In this document: positions 11,640-21,480 of the stretch, one piece after another | Position numbering within the stretch: position 1 is the first letter of the stretch | Layout of the letters: each line of letters starts with the position of its first letter | Assembly: GCA_019095985.1 (NCBI GenBank) | Contig: CM032660.1 | Coordinates: 56,800,232-56,864,231 of the forward strand | DNA length: 64,000 nt | Direction of reading: 5' to 3' | Origin: Streblospio benedicti | Taxonomy: Eukaryota > Annelida > Polychaeta > Spionida > Spionidae | Translations under genes and position numbers: made by a program | The notes under the pieces: generated by a model | Told to the model about the DNA's origin: nothing | The model's database searches: none | What the model saw: only the letters and a program-made list of their open reading frames with translations

Positions 11640-11960
11640 TTGAAAATGTGTTCCAAATAAGGATACCAGGCGTTATTTCCGACCCCATGTATGTTCCTCG
11701 CCTGTGGTATTCGCTGCTTCTAAGAATTACTGCCGAGACGTCAGTTTTGAGGCGGCTAATAAGTTTATTGTGTACACAGATACGCTGCTATCTCCACATG
11801 TTCCGTCTGTGTACACAGTTTTTGTGCACCGACGGTTTATAATCTGGTCTTAATCTGCCGGGATCAGAGGATTATCCCCAGGGGATTATCTCTCAGAGAA
11901 CGGCCCCGATTGTTACATGCACCATCTTGTGGAGTACATGCTTTTTATGCAGTCTTCGTG
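11640..11960. promoter_or_regulatory. Candidate enhancer with TAATC/GGATTA cluster
   Basis: A repeat-free island containing TTATAATCTGG and CTTAATCTGCC on the + strand, then AGAGGATTATCC (GGATTA 11869-11874) and GGGGATTATCT (GGATTA 11883-11888). That makes four TAATC-type cores in about 50 bases, the recognition core of K50 (Otx/Gsc/Bicoid-class) homeodomains. Two TGTGTACACA words and AATAAGTTTATTG lie just upstream. Binding is inferred from motif identity. Confidence 0.35.
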
Positions 11961-12213
11961 TCGAAAATGTGCTTTTTACGATCTTTTTTGGCATAGCGCG
12001 GAGGTTTATGCCGAGTATAAAGTGCACTTAACAATATTACCTACAAGTCAAAGTCTTTTACAGAAATAGATCACTGTTCATAAATGTACTTTTTTTGTAT
12101 AGATCTTGAAAACCCAATTAATTTTGTACATAGATTGGAATATTAACATCTATGGCACTGTAAATATACTGTGTTAACAGATCTCATGCATGTAGAATAC
12201 ATACAACCCCCTT

Positions 12214-12470
12214 TCTTGGTCTCAATCCTACAAAATTCCTTCCAATGGGAACCTCCTCTCCATTGAGATCACTTTAAGTAATAAGTCAAGTGGTCCTGAT
12301 AGTGAGGCTGTACTGTATATACATGTCTCAAGTTCTTGTCCTCAATACTGTAGTCTCTCATTAAAGAGACCACCTCCATAGTAGAACCATTTTTTGTGAT
12401 TACAAACCTTAATAAAGAGACCAACTCAAACCTCCATACAGAGACCACCTCTGACTGAAGCCACCTGCAG
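12214..12470 (-). mobile_element. Family A, decayed / composite copy
   Basis: Starts with CAATCCTAC and GGAACCTCCTCTCCATTGAGATCAC; a first end-like block ends at GTGGTCCTGATAGTGAGGCT near 12312. A second block with AGAGACCACCTCC, acaaaccttaataaagagacc and GAGACCACCTCTGACTG follows. Heavily drifted, and perhaps two copies back to back. Confidence 0.65.
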
Positions 12471-12529
12471 CCCATGGCCAGACACACTCTTGTAGTTGTT
12501 ATTTACTGACTCACGTACAACACTTCACT

Positions 12530-12780
12530 GTACATCTTCTTATCTCGTGCTACCTGCGTTTTACGTCCGAGTGTCTGGTGCACAACTGTAGCTGCTGTCA
12601 AGTTGAGAAGACTTCATAAGCTTATTGTGTCTGAGCTTTATCACCTTGTACTCTATACACCCATAGGAGGAACGCGTTTTTATACGTTTTCATCGAACAT
12701 TTGAAGTTTTTTACCCTCACTGTCAACATGCCATGATGTGATTCACATTCTTTCACCCTGGTCAGTCATTGGTGCATCGA
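12530..12780. other. Unique noncoding DNA
   Basis: No gene or repeat recognised. Confidence 0.3.
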
Positions 12781-12781
12781 T

Positions 12782-12930
12782 GGCCAACTATTATAGCTTA
12801 GAACAATGCTTAAAATAAGCTAAAATTTAGCGAGATGGTCTGATAAGTCCGAGTCAATCAGTTGGTAAATGTTTGTTCATTTTAGGCTTTCTGCTGAAAT
12901 AGAAGCACTATTTTCTCGATCGTCCACTGA
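12782..12930. mobile_element. Family B foldback element, diverged copy
   Basis: Shares gctTAAAATAAGCTaaaATTTA on the left and TTCATTTTAGGCTTTctgctg on the right with the family B copies at 38188, 44130 and 34214. The two sides are roughly inverted relative to each other. Ends are eroded. Confidence 0.5.
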
Positions 12931-12974
12931 AGCTTTTTATGGGGCAGTTTTCTAGTTAACATTTTTCATCCTTC

Positions 12975-13110
12975 CTGTCAAAATGCGCCGCTGCGTTGAC
13001 AGATTAATACAGAGTGACGTGGAGTCGCATCCTTGAACCGCAATATCACACAGTTATCGCCTCTCGGGGAGTTTTCAACACTCTTCAACAGATAGCAATG
13101 CAATTACACG
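12975..13110. promoter_or_regulatory. Candidate regulatory island with MEIS-Hox-like word
   Basis: CpG-containing block with TGACAGATTAAT at 12997-13008, a TGACAG (MEIS/TALE) core directly joined to an ATTAAT homeodomain core, plus GAGTGACGTGG and CAGTTATCGCC. Inference from motifs. Confidence 0.25.
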
Positions 13111-13279
13111 CCGCCTACCGCTTCTTTTTTCCAGCTTTAGAAATGATTTTCTGTGAGATAAAATAAAGAACGTACAGAATCTCATCAACGTTTCTCAATG
13201 AAACCGCATTTTCCCCTCACTTCAATGCGAGAAATTCTCATTGAGTATTTCTACAGTGCATTTTTTGTTTTTGATAATA

Positions 13280-13445
13280 TACAATAGAACCTTGTTATCT
13301 TGATATTGGATTATTGCGTATCTTGAATTTTCTGTTATCGAGGTTAGTTTCATTTCCCTTAAACCACATTCTGAACAGATATCAACTATTGGCTCAAGCT
13401 TTTTACTGGTATTGCACAAATTCGAGAAAACGAGTTTCTACTATA
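13280..13445 (+). mobile_element. Family A-related MITE with different interior
   Basis: A 166-bp element with TACAATAGAACCTTGTTATC at the left and AACGAGTTTCTACTATA at the right, so TA-bounded inverted ends of the same CAGTAGAA type as family A. The interior differs: GTTATCTTGATATTGG and GAGGTTAGTTTCATTTCCC. A half copy lies at 22763. The shared ends suggest mobilisation by one transposase. Confidence 0.75.
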
Positions 13446-13464
13446 TGATCTATATACATTTCCC

Positions 13465-13605
13465 AGTGCTTGGGGTAGTGAATTCGAGTCCCATCAGCGC
13501 CACTTGATGTAGTCAAATGAAGCTTAGGGTTGTAAAACCTGTCTTCAGCTATGTCCACACAGAAGTAGAAATATGCTTGTTAAAAACATGTGAGAGAGAG
13601 AGAAG
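13465..13605 (+). repeat. tRNA-related SINE-like repeat (family 2 body variant)
   Basis: AATTCGAGTCCCATCAGCGCC around 13480-13500 looks like a tRNA B-box arm. It is followed by CTTGATGTAGTC and then AAGCTTAGGGTTGTAAAACC, a body that recurs inverted at 23618-23712. It ends in a GAGAGAGAGA run. No clear A box is left. Confidence 0.45.
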
Positions 13606-14305
13606 CTTGAAAACACTATATATGATTGACACAAGAGTGTGTAGAGAGCGTAACGTGTCTTAGAGCACCACATCAGGCACTCAGCAAATCTCATTACAAT
13701 TCATCTAATTACATGTGTGCAAATTCAATAAGGCAGAATACACTAGTCCTTGCTGCATGTTAGTACCGTATACTTTATCTAAGCGGCCATTTTTTTTCTT
13801 TCAAACAAAAACAAAATATCATATACCACTATCTAAAAGTGCCCACAAAGTATCATATACCACTATCTAAACAACTACAAGCAAACTTGGACCATACTAC
13901 AATCTGAATTGAAATGCCGATGTAAGTTGACAATTGTGTAAAAAGCCCAATCTACTGGCAGATCCAGGTTTTCAGAAAAAGGTGAGCACCCCCTCTCCCT
14001 TCCCCTCCTGGATCTGCCTATGCAGCCCTCTAAATAAATTCAACCTAAATAGGCCATAGATGTTTTTGTAGACAGTTATTATGCAGTAGATGGGAAAACA
14101 CCTACATATTCTACACAAAACAAGATGCTAGGCCATGCCATTGCAATGTGTCGGGATATTAAAGCTTCTTCACATTCTTGCATACATAATATTCTATGTA
14201 CTAAGTCAACAACTCTCTGTGCATCCGTTTGTTCATTTCATTGCTACTTTCCAATTCTCCAAAATACTCCAACCTGGTAGAAACCTCCCTGAATCCTCGT
14301 CGATC
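13606..14305. other. Unique DNA with a short dispersed-repeat fragment
   Basis: CTGGCAGATCCAGGTTTTCAG near 13953 and a second CTCCTGGATCTGCC near 14006 belong to the dispersed repeat also seen near 1990, 26245 and 35410. A 31-base near-duplicate (atatcatataccactatctaaa) occurs at about 13817 and 13850. No gene seen. Confidence 0.45.
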
Positions 14306-14600
14306 AGTAAGCAGGGCGTAAAGTCGCTTATGGGAGCCGCTAAAAATAGAGCTTTTCAGCCAGACCGCCATTTATCTCGCTCACAGTTCAGTCTCATTCT
14401 CTGCGCGGAGTGTGAGTCTCTGAGAGTCGCGTCCGAGTCGGCAAATTGCGTTTTCTTGTCGACCAATTATGGGACAATCAGCGCCATTTTGTGGCACGCG
14501 ATCGATACGGCGAAAAACGCGCTTCATACAGACGCAAAATAGGTCACGTCGGCCTTGAAGTGGGCTTCTTTTTGTGCCCGTGAAGAGCAAAGTGTTTTCG
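14306..14600. promoter_or_regulatory. GC/CpG-rich island, candidate enhancer
   Basis: Contains GCTAAAAATAGAGC (MEF2-like), CGCCATTTATC at 14366-14376, many CpGs, ACCAATTATGGGACAATC and CGATCGATACG. ORFs of 135 codons (+) and 69 codons (-) cross it but look incidental: no codon bias or family features, and they extend out into AT-rich flanks. Confidence 0.3.
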
Positions 14601-14660
14601 TGTTCAAACAGGAAATCGCTGTTTTAAAGCTGTGCTTGTGTAGTGGATTTCCACAAAACG

Positions 14661-15070
14661 AGTAGAACTTCTCGATTGAGACTAACCTCAAGGGGTCTCA
14701 ATAGAGAGGTGGTGTTTATAAGGAGGCTCATTTTGGTCACTTTATGAACAGTTGGTGTGATGATATGTCACTTTGTGGTCCGCTTGATTCAAACCAATCA
14801 TATTATGCATGTAACCATTATCGATTGTCACTCGGAAGTATAAATATTACGTGCCATAATGAAATGTCAAAGCTTGTATTATTCATTAAATAAACGTTCC
14901 TGAAGTTACTATCTATCGTTGACACAAAACAACACATTTGGGACCGTGAAACGTGGTCTTATCAAAGAGGTGGTCTTTATAAGGAGTTTAATTTTGGTCA
15001 CCAATTTATGAAGGTCTGGTCCTATTACATAGGTGGTCTCATTATAGCGGTGGTCGCAATTGCAGGTTCT
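14661..15070 (+). mobile_element. Family A copy, apparently interrupted
   Basis: The left part starts AGTAGAACTTCTCGATTGAG with GGTCTCAATAGAGAGGTGG. The right part (from about 14938) has TTGGGACCGTGAAACGTGG, several GGTGGTC iterations and ends GCAGGTTCT. About 180 bases of unrelated AT-rich sequence (about 14757-14937) separate them, which suggests a nested insertion. Confidence 0.75.
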
Positions 15071-15179
15071 CCATGACCCAGCTGGTTATGCGTTTAATCA
15101 TGTGAGGCAATCTAATGGATTAAAATGCAAATGTTGTAGCTTTCAAGCGTTCGCCGAGAAAGCGGGAGACAAATTGAAG

Positions 15180-15310
15180 TGCACTTTTGAATAGACACTC
15201 CATTTCATGAATACCGCCCACGTGGCTATAGCGCCACTTTCATGAATACCGCCCACCGGATTACCGGCGCCGTGTTTTGATCAGCGGAAAATTGAATATC
15301 AGCGGCGTAA
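15180..15310. promoter_or_regulatory. Island with 35-bp spaced exact duplication
   Basis: TTTCATGAATACCGCCCAC occurs exactly at 15203-15221 and 15238-15256. It is followed by CpG-rich sequence (ggattaccggcgccg). The duplicated 19-mer pairs a TCATGA palindrome with a GC-box-like CCGCCCAC. Candidate regulatory module. Confidence 0.3.
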
Positions 15311-15519
15311 CGACATTAACATGCGAAACACGCAGAGACAAAGCGTATTCTCAACGCTACACTGCGTGCAGCGTTTTTCTGGTAATTATTGTAGCTGTGG
15401 ACCAAATACAAATAAGGAATTGAACAGTGTACAGGAATTGAAATGGATGCATTCATTTTCAATACGACTGGTGCTAATTTTATTGCCAAAGTGTCATTGG
15501 AGACTACTTTTGTAGTAAG

Positions 15520-15575
15520 ACCGGTTTTGCAGTGTCAAACCTCTATAAACAAACCACCTCTCGTAAGCCAACACT
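15520..15575 (-). mobile_element. Family A fragment
   Basis: Short remnant with GTCAAACCTCTATAAACAAACC and CCACCTCTCG. Ends not preserved. Confidence 0.4.
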
Positions 15576-15919
15576 GTGCCAGCTACTTTTCTTGATTGCA
15601 GACCTGTATTTTTATGACTTTGTATGAGTTTATATTCTAAGATCACGATAAAGATATTTGAAGATATCCTGTTAGGATTATATAACAAATTGCCTCCGTG
15701 AGCCCGTTTTCCTGGCCCCTGATACCCCCCCCCCTCGTGTATTGACCCTGCTATATACAGAATCAGGCCAAATGTGGGCCATATTTCCATAATCGTTGAC
15801 TGTGGGTGTAAGTCGGTCGCCGCATCATACTCCAGACGGGTCGAACACACGCCCACGAATTCTCACGTTCTTATTATGAAGGCGACCTGTCACATAGGAC
15901 TCTTATATTACACTGATCT
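15576..15919. other. Unique noncoding DNA
   Basis: No gene seen. A C run near 15726 and a CpG-rich patch near 15810-15860 are the only notable points. Confidence 0.3.
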
Positions 15920-16165
15920 GATTTTGTGACCATCTACTGCGCCATTTATCAATGCCACAGTCAGAATCCATCACGTTACTGGCGCCTGGAGTCAATTAAA
16001 ACAGCTCATTTGCATAATTGTGGTTGAAAAGGAACTCATGTATTCAAACCATTAAAGATATGCTAACCGGGGACTCCACAGATCAGTAGTATTATGTTAA
16101 AAACTGCCTATTATATTGCTTTAAATGGTTTAGTACAAACAAACTGATGTGACGACCTCACCTTA
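15920..16165. repeat. Dispersed repeat C, copy 1
   Basis: About 220 bases matching 42888-43105 in the same orientation: GCCATTTATCAATGCCACAG, CAGCTCATTTGCATAATTG, AAAGATATsC and TGGTTTAGTACAAACAAA. Noncoding. The ATTTGCATAATTG portion contains a POU octamer-like core conserved in both copies. Confidence 0.75.
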
Positions 16166-16309
16166 GGTTGGGTGATCAGCAGTAGAAGCTGTAATATTCT
16201 CACTCTGTAGATGAAACCATGACCGCTGACATAACTGCTGGTAGCTTCCATAAGAATTTTGAAAACAAAAACGCTTTTAAGCATGTCTTATAATACACTA
16301 GACAGCCTG

Positions 16310-16545
16310 ACGCACCCACCACGACAGTGCTCCGAGTCCGGTCTCGGTACAAGACACGGGAATCTGGTGATTACGTGTCATCAGTTCGCTGCGAGACCGG
16401 GGGACATTGTGCACAATTATCATTGATTGAGACTCTCGGGATCAATTACGGGTCATTTCTGATCGCACACAATGATAGTTACGTGTTAACTGGGTACAGG
16501 TCACAGAATTACGATATTTCTTTTCCAATTTCAAGCTCTTATTGG
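16310..16545. promoter_or_regulatory. Candidate regulatory island
   Basis: CpG-bearing repeat-free block with GTGATTACGTGTCATC, CAATTATCATTGATTGAG, GATCAATTACGGG and ACAATGATAG. A 74-codon + ORF runs through it with no recognisable features. Confidence 0.2.
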
Positions 16546-16547
16546 AG

Positions 16548-16700
16548 CTGAATCAGTGGTGGTATTTCAGCCATCGTTAAGCTAGGGTCAGACCGTGCCG
16601 AATGTTGAAGCCTAATCAGCGGTGGTATTATTCATCAAGCTGGATTCATACCATCTCAAATACGGCGGCTGATCGGTCATCATATTGTAGCCATTGCGGC
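16548..16700. repeat. Dispersed repeat D, copy 1
   Basis: Contains GCTGAATCAGTGGTGGTATT, GGGTCAGACCGTGCCGAATG, TTGAAGCCTAATCAGCGG and ATTGTAGCCATTG. Related copies are at 30083-30225 and 35975-36148. Each copy contains two tandem half-units ending in a TTGTAGYCATTG-type word. Confidence 0.65.
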
Positions 16701-16921
16701 TTTAGCAGCATTATGCTTGATCAATAACCGGAGAGTTCCAAAGCCCCGTAAAACGACAGTGACACAACTGACACAAGGGGATAAAGCCATGCGTCCTCCC
16801 ACACTCCTATACTGTGTTCGAGGGTGGTTTTAACTACCACCAAAAGGCCTATATCATGGCCTCGTGCATAATTCACTTCTTGTACAGCGGTGGTTGTGTT
16901 GTCCACTGTGGGTCGGTCGCG

Positions 16922-16953
16922 GCTTGTAGCTTGTAGCTTGTAGCTTGTAGCTG
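16922..16953. repeat. CTTGTAG microsatellite
   Basis: The 7-base unit cttgtag is repeated about four times without interruption. Confidence 0.95.
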
Positions 16954-17340
16954 GGTTTCTACACGCGTGATCAGAATACTGAGTGTGTGGTAGATTTATG
17001 CAGCAGTTGGAATCTCAAAATCTCATCTTACCGATGGGCTTATTTGTAAGCCTAGGAAATAAGAGTCTGCTTGATGAAACTTTACATGATTAAAGATTTT
17101 TGATAGTTTGAAATAGCTTAAAATCTTTCTGCGCAACTTTCCAGTTTGATTTGGGTGATTTCAACTGTGCGTTTCTGTATCTTCTTGAATTAAAGCCCTA
17201 CACATATATATGTTGAACGTATATAAACGACTATATTTTACTCAAAGTGTGTCAACTTTGCTCACAGATCTTACAATACCACAGATTAATACAAATTGAC
17301 TTTTTTTCAGCCATTCCACAAATCGAAATTTCACATCTTA

Positions 17341-17513
17341 CTGTAGAACCATGAGATTTCCCTGGTAAATGACTTTGGTGATCTTAAAAGAGAGGTGGTC
17401 TCTTTATAGAGGTTAACACTGGTCTCTTTATGAAGGTTTGACACCACGAGAAATGGTCATATTATAAAGGTAGCCACTTTAGAGATGTGGTCTTAATTGT
17501 AGGTTTCGCTGTA
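17341..17513 (+). mobile_element. Family A copy, nearly full length
   Basis: Starts CTGTAGAACC and ends GTAGGTTTCGCTGTA. The interior has GAGAGGTGGTCTC, TTATGAAGGTTTG and three more GGTGGTC-like words. Moderately diverged. Confidence 0.8.
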
Positions 17514-17539
17514 ATTGATTCCACATTTGCCCAGTGTGA

Positions 17540-17725
17540 TTAGATTTCTCACATGGCGTGTGTCTCGGAATCTAAACGTTTTCATTTCGCGAGTTTACGG
17601 TCCGCCGTCACTGTAACTCTCTCAGACCGGCAGATAAGTCCGATAACTCGCGCCTCGCGTCAAAACAATCACGTAAATAAGCCGGGTATCAAAGCGGAGA
17701 TTATGGAGTGATAGAGAAATATTGA
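17540..17725. promoter_or_regulatory. GC/CpG-rich island between two family A copies
   Basis: Contains TCGCGAGTTTACGGTCC, CAGATAAGTCCGATAACTCG, ACAATCACGTAAATAAGCC and many CpGs. It lies between family A insertions at 17341 and 17771. Candidate enhancer. Confidence 0.3.
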
Positions 17726-17770
17726 TACAAATTGAGAACACTTAAAGTCGACATGGCACGTGGAAGTTTG

Positions 17771-18136
17771 TAATAGAACCTCTCCATTTAGACCGTTTTA
17801 GGTTGGCCTTGAGAGGTCTCAATATAGAGAGGTGGTCTCTATAACAGATAACAGAGAACAGTATTTCATTTCGGATATCTTCTACATATTTTAAAAACAT
17901 AAGATCATATCCATGGAACAAGAGGGTTGTATGTACAGCTATATACAGAAAATAGTAAAAATCATATTTGTATTTGAAATATTTGTAAAGTAATGTAATT
18001 CAATATATCACAGTTTTTATTCTATGTCAAAAGAAAAGGCTTTATCATGCTATATCTTTGTAAGGAGATTATGAAAAAAGTTTTATTATAGAGGTGGTCT
18101 TTTTAAAGATGTGGTCCTTATTCGAGGTTTCTACTA
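17771..18136 (+). mobile_element. Family A copy split by an insertion
   Basis: The left part (17771-17847) has AATAGAACCTCTCCATTTAG and GGTCTCAATATAGAGAGGTG. The right part (18072-18136) has TTATTATAGAGGTGGTC and ends CGAGGTTTCTACTATA. About 225 bases of AT-rich sequence lie between them, probably a nested insertion. Confidence 0.75.
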
Positions 18137-18359
18137 TAGATCACTTAAAATAGAGTTTATACGGTATATAGCATGTGGTCAATGTACGTGATCAATGTAC
18201 GTATCTTGATAAAGACCATATTTGCAATGTTTGAAGCATATGTAGAAAAACTGCTGACATTTTAATTGTTGCTCATTACTATTGTTAAAAACAACGCCAT
18301 TCTTGAAAAGGTGATTAATGATAAAATGTGTGTGAAAAGTGAAAATTGAATGTTTTTTT

Positions 18360-18700
18360 TTCTAAACTCCATACGACACCGCTGCAGTTTCCCCAGAAGT
18401 ATTCAGTAAACACTCGTGTTCAAGTTTTGCTTTCAAAGTGTTGAATTCTGGATCGATATATCGCCTGTATATTTAGAAAACAAAAAAGTGACACATCGTC
18501 AAACGCAACACAATATGGTGATTAAACATTTGACCTGCGTCACTGAAAACAATAGGAGAAACACGAGTCGTCACCAGAGCCGATAATGCTGGAAAACAAC
18601 CCTGACTTGCTGATTTCCTGCCACATTATTAGAAGGAAAAAATCTCATTGACACCTGTGCATCGTAATATTACCTGAAACGCTGGCGTAAAAGCCCATGG
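18360..18700. promoter_or_regulatory. Candidate regulatory island
   Basis: Repeat-free with ATTCAGTAAACACTCG (Fox-like), CTTTCAAAG (TCF-like), GTGATTAAACATTTGACC, GAGCCGATAATGCTGG and CATTATTAGAAGG. Weak CpG enrichment. Confidence 0.2.
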
Positions 18701-18953
18701 GCTTTACAATTGTTACTTTGGCAATCTTAGCATCATTTACAGGTAGACCCAGCAGCAGTGGTTGTGGACAAGACATGTATTTTGACTTCTAACTCATATT
18801 TGATGTGCTCTTTTTAATGGTGGGTTTTAAGTGAGCATGGGTACTTCTTTGAATTTTACGGTATGTTCAGTTTATGTTTTTCAATTGAAAACACAGTTTG
18901 AAAAAAAACAATGATGCAAATTGGCTGAGAATGTGATTAGAGTTTATATGTCA

Positions 18954-19055
18954 ATTAAGACCATCTCCATAAAGAGACCACTTCTATAATAAAACCATTT
19001 CACATGGTCACAAACCTTCATAAAGAGACCACCTCTCTAGTGAGACCGCCACCTC
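18954..19055 (-). mobile_element. Family A, half copy
   Basis: Has TTAAGACCATCTCC, AAAGAGACCACTTC and ACAAACCTTCATAAAGAGACC. Both terminal inverted repeats are missing or eroded. Confidence 0.7.
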
Positions 19056-19089
19056 TATTCTTATTCAAATTATACAGAATTTTCACTGC

Positions 19090-19320
19090 AACTGTGAGTC
19101 TAAAAAGCATGGCAGTGAGTACTATGCGCAAACGGCCGTGAAAAAAGTGACAGTGTAATCCCACCGGCTCTGACAGAGGCGTTATAGTTTTTCACTCACA
19201 ATGTCACCAGAATAACACGATGAATTCTAAACATCACAGAGTTCTAACCATTCGCGGTTTTGTTACTTTGTGTAGACAGCCTGTATTATGTAGACACTTT
19301 CCCCTTCTCTGGAAGTGTCC
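19090..19320. other. Unique DNA with CpG patch
   Basis: A CpG-bearing patch (gcgcaaacggccgtg, ccaccggctctgac) without recognisable gene structure. Confidence 0.25.
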
Positions 19321-19324
19321 TCCT

Positions 19325-19400
19325 GCAAAGTGAATTGAATGTGTGTGCAGACTCGAACTCACGACCCAACGGCTGTGTGTACACAAGCTGTAAACTCACA
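19325..19400 (-). repeat. tRNA B-box-like remnant
   Basis: The minus strand reads TTGGGTCGTGAGTTCGAGTC around 19338-19357, matching a tRNA T-arm / B-box. No A box found upstream. Probably a decayed SINE head. Confidence 0.35.
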
Positions 19401-20029
19401 ATGTGTGACCAGAATATGACTAGGATTATATTCCAAACAGACTTGAATCACACACAGTCATGCACCATACTAAGTAGGCGTTATGAGCAGGTCAGGATTC
19501 AATCTCACCACCCCTAAAGCCTGCACTACATCAAGACTCAAACTCACAGTTTCTGACCACAATAATGATACTCTGTGTTGAAAAATGTCTATTGAAGAGG
19601 TGAGCTTGTACACAAAGGTGTATTTAGTTTGTACAAAGACCCACATTTGTGCATGGTCCAGAGAAGAATCACATACAACTCCCCATGCTGTCGTGTTTTT
19701 GTGGTTCGGTTGAGGAAGTGATTACTCCAAGCTTACACTGGCACCAACACACTGGCTTTTTTGGAGGTTTTATTTACAATCATCTCAATGTTCGTGGAGG
19801 TTTGGTTGAAAACATTGGGAATGTAAGGCGCTGGCTTTTCCATGTTGTTCCTGGACACTGTAAGCCCAGGGGGCACTTGCTTTTTTGGAGGATTTGTATG
19901 CTTACATATGGTGCATGGGCGGAGGTTTTAGGTTGAACATTTTATATCCAATTTGTGGAAAGATTTATCACCAGAATGCCCATGGGCTCTACCTTGAAAA
20001 TCTCAGGACAAAAAGTGTCACTGTTATTA
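19401..20029. other. Unique noncoding DNA
   Basis: ORFs of 85, 95 and 61 codons occur but overlap each other in different frames and show no family features. TTTTTTGGAGG repeats loosely at 19758 and 19880. Confidence 0.3.
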
Positions 20030-20235
20030 TACGACCTCATGTGGTCTCGACAGAGAGGTGGTTTCTATAGAAGTTCTTGGTGGGTTCTTCACAAATGCTT
20101 AACACTGCGAAAATGGTCTTATTACATAGGTGGTCTCTTTATAGAAGTCTCTTTATGAAGGTTTGAAAAGTGTTTTTACTACGGAGATGGTCTCAATTCA
20201 AACAGAGGCATTGTTAATTAGAGCTTCTATTCTAT
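20030..20235 (+). mobile_element. Family A copy, diverged
   Basis: Has GTGGTCTCGACAGAGAGGTGG, two further GGTGGTC/ATGGTCT blocks and an eroded end AGAGCTTCTATTCTA. The interior looks partly duplicated (two TCTTTATGAAGG-like blocks). Confidence 0.75.
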
Positions 20236-20483
20236 CGGCAAATACAGTAAAACCGTTAACAAAACCAGAGCGAATATGTACCCATTCAATATCTGGCCAT
20301 AAAAAGCTGGGTTCGTGAGTATCTGAGCAAACAACGCCACAAATGAAAAACAAACTGTTGAATTTATCATCTTTCCGCTTTCACCAATATATCACCTTCC
20401 CTCTCGCGGGTGATATGGGGGTGGGGATTTAATCACCAGTTGGTGTCTCACTTAAAGTACAATGTACAAATGTTTTTTATATA
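20236..20483. other. Unique noncoding DNA
   Basis: Nothing recognised. Confidence 0.3.
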
Positions 20484-20610
20484 ATAGAACATCCAATGTA
20501 AATTATCTCTTCAAAGAGATCACTTTTGTCATAAGACCATTTTGGGCAGTCCTAAACAAAGTTTCATAAAACATCAAAATGAACCTTCATAAAAAGACCA
20601 TCTCTCTATG
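20484..20610 (-). mobile_element. Family A, decayed copy
   Basis: Begins ATAGAACATCCAATGTAAAT, then GAGATCACTTTTGTCATAAG and ACCATCTCTCTATGG. The right end is lost. Confidence 0.65.
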
Positions 20611-20854
20611 GTGATCAAACGAAGGCCAAATGAAGGCAATTATTTAGTACTGTTTTCTCTGGGAAATTCAGCTGTAGCGATATCATTTAAGTAAATGTAG
20701 GCATGATTCATGTCTCTTTATGACTAACAAAAAAAACACCATCCACCAAGTTGACATCTTTGTACCATCATCAATACTCATATTAGACATCACCATATCG
20801 CTTTCCATTTACCACAAGTATCGGATCCATCTAGTTAACTCATTGCACTAATGT

Positions 20855-21335
20855 AAGGAAAGTGAAACACAAAAGTCCGTATACAACCTTGGACACGTGA
20901 TATCGAGTTTCACAGTGAGACATGCACCAATACAGTGACCATCTGTCCAGTTTAAACAGTTACACCGGCTGTGTGTCTGGTTTAGGGACCATTAAATTAA
21001 CTAATAGGCTTTAGGTATTTAGGCAGGGAAGGTGCCATTGGGTAAGATTGATCACTGGTTCAAAACTGAAGTTTCTTAGAAATTCGTCCTGTGAAATTTT
21101 TCAGTTTGGTAGATGGATATCGCCCAAATATGATGGACTATGATGACAATGATTGTTTGCGTTTCGAGGAGGAAGATCTTCCAAATAACTTTACCTTGTC
21201 TCTGGAATTTCTTTACACTAATACAATGGCTACTTACTCACAAAAGTCCCCATACAACCTTGGACACTCATACAGTTTACAGTGACCACAAGCACCATCC
21301 GTCCAGTTCAAACCCTTACACCTCGTGGCGGCGTT
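20855..21335. repeat. Diverged duplicate pair (about 110 bp each)
   Basis: The segment at about 20865-20960 (ACAAAAGTCC, ATACAACCTTGGACAC, ACAGTGACCA, TCTGTCCAGTTTAAAC) recurs at about 21240-21330 (ACAAAAGTCC, ATACAACCTTGGACAC, ACAGTGACCA, CCGTCCAGTTCAAACCC). About 270 bases lie between the copies. The unit is not seen elsewhere in the window. Confidence 0.75.
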
Positions 21336-21339
21336 ATGG

Positions 21340-21480
21340 CCGAGTAACCCGATTATCGCCCATCTCCACTAAAACACGCACCCGCCGTACATCCCCATTG
21401 TTGAGGTTTATCTTGGGGTTTGAAGGGTTCATGGCCCTCATTTGCTGCATTATACAGTGAGTACGGTGAGATGGGAGGCG
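21340..21480. promoter_or_regulatory. Candidate regulatory island
   Basis: CpG-bearing, with GGCGGCGTTATGGCCG, CGATTATCGCCCATC and GAGGTTTATCTTGGGG; TTATGG and GATA-like words. Inference only. Confidence 0.2.

Noticed and set aside
14135-14542. 135-codon + ORF
   Set aside because: It crosses from AT-rich flank into a CpG-rich island, has no domain or signal features, and a 69-codon ORF lies on the other strand. Its length is expected where GC content is raised.
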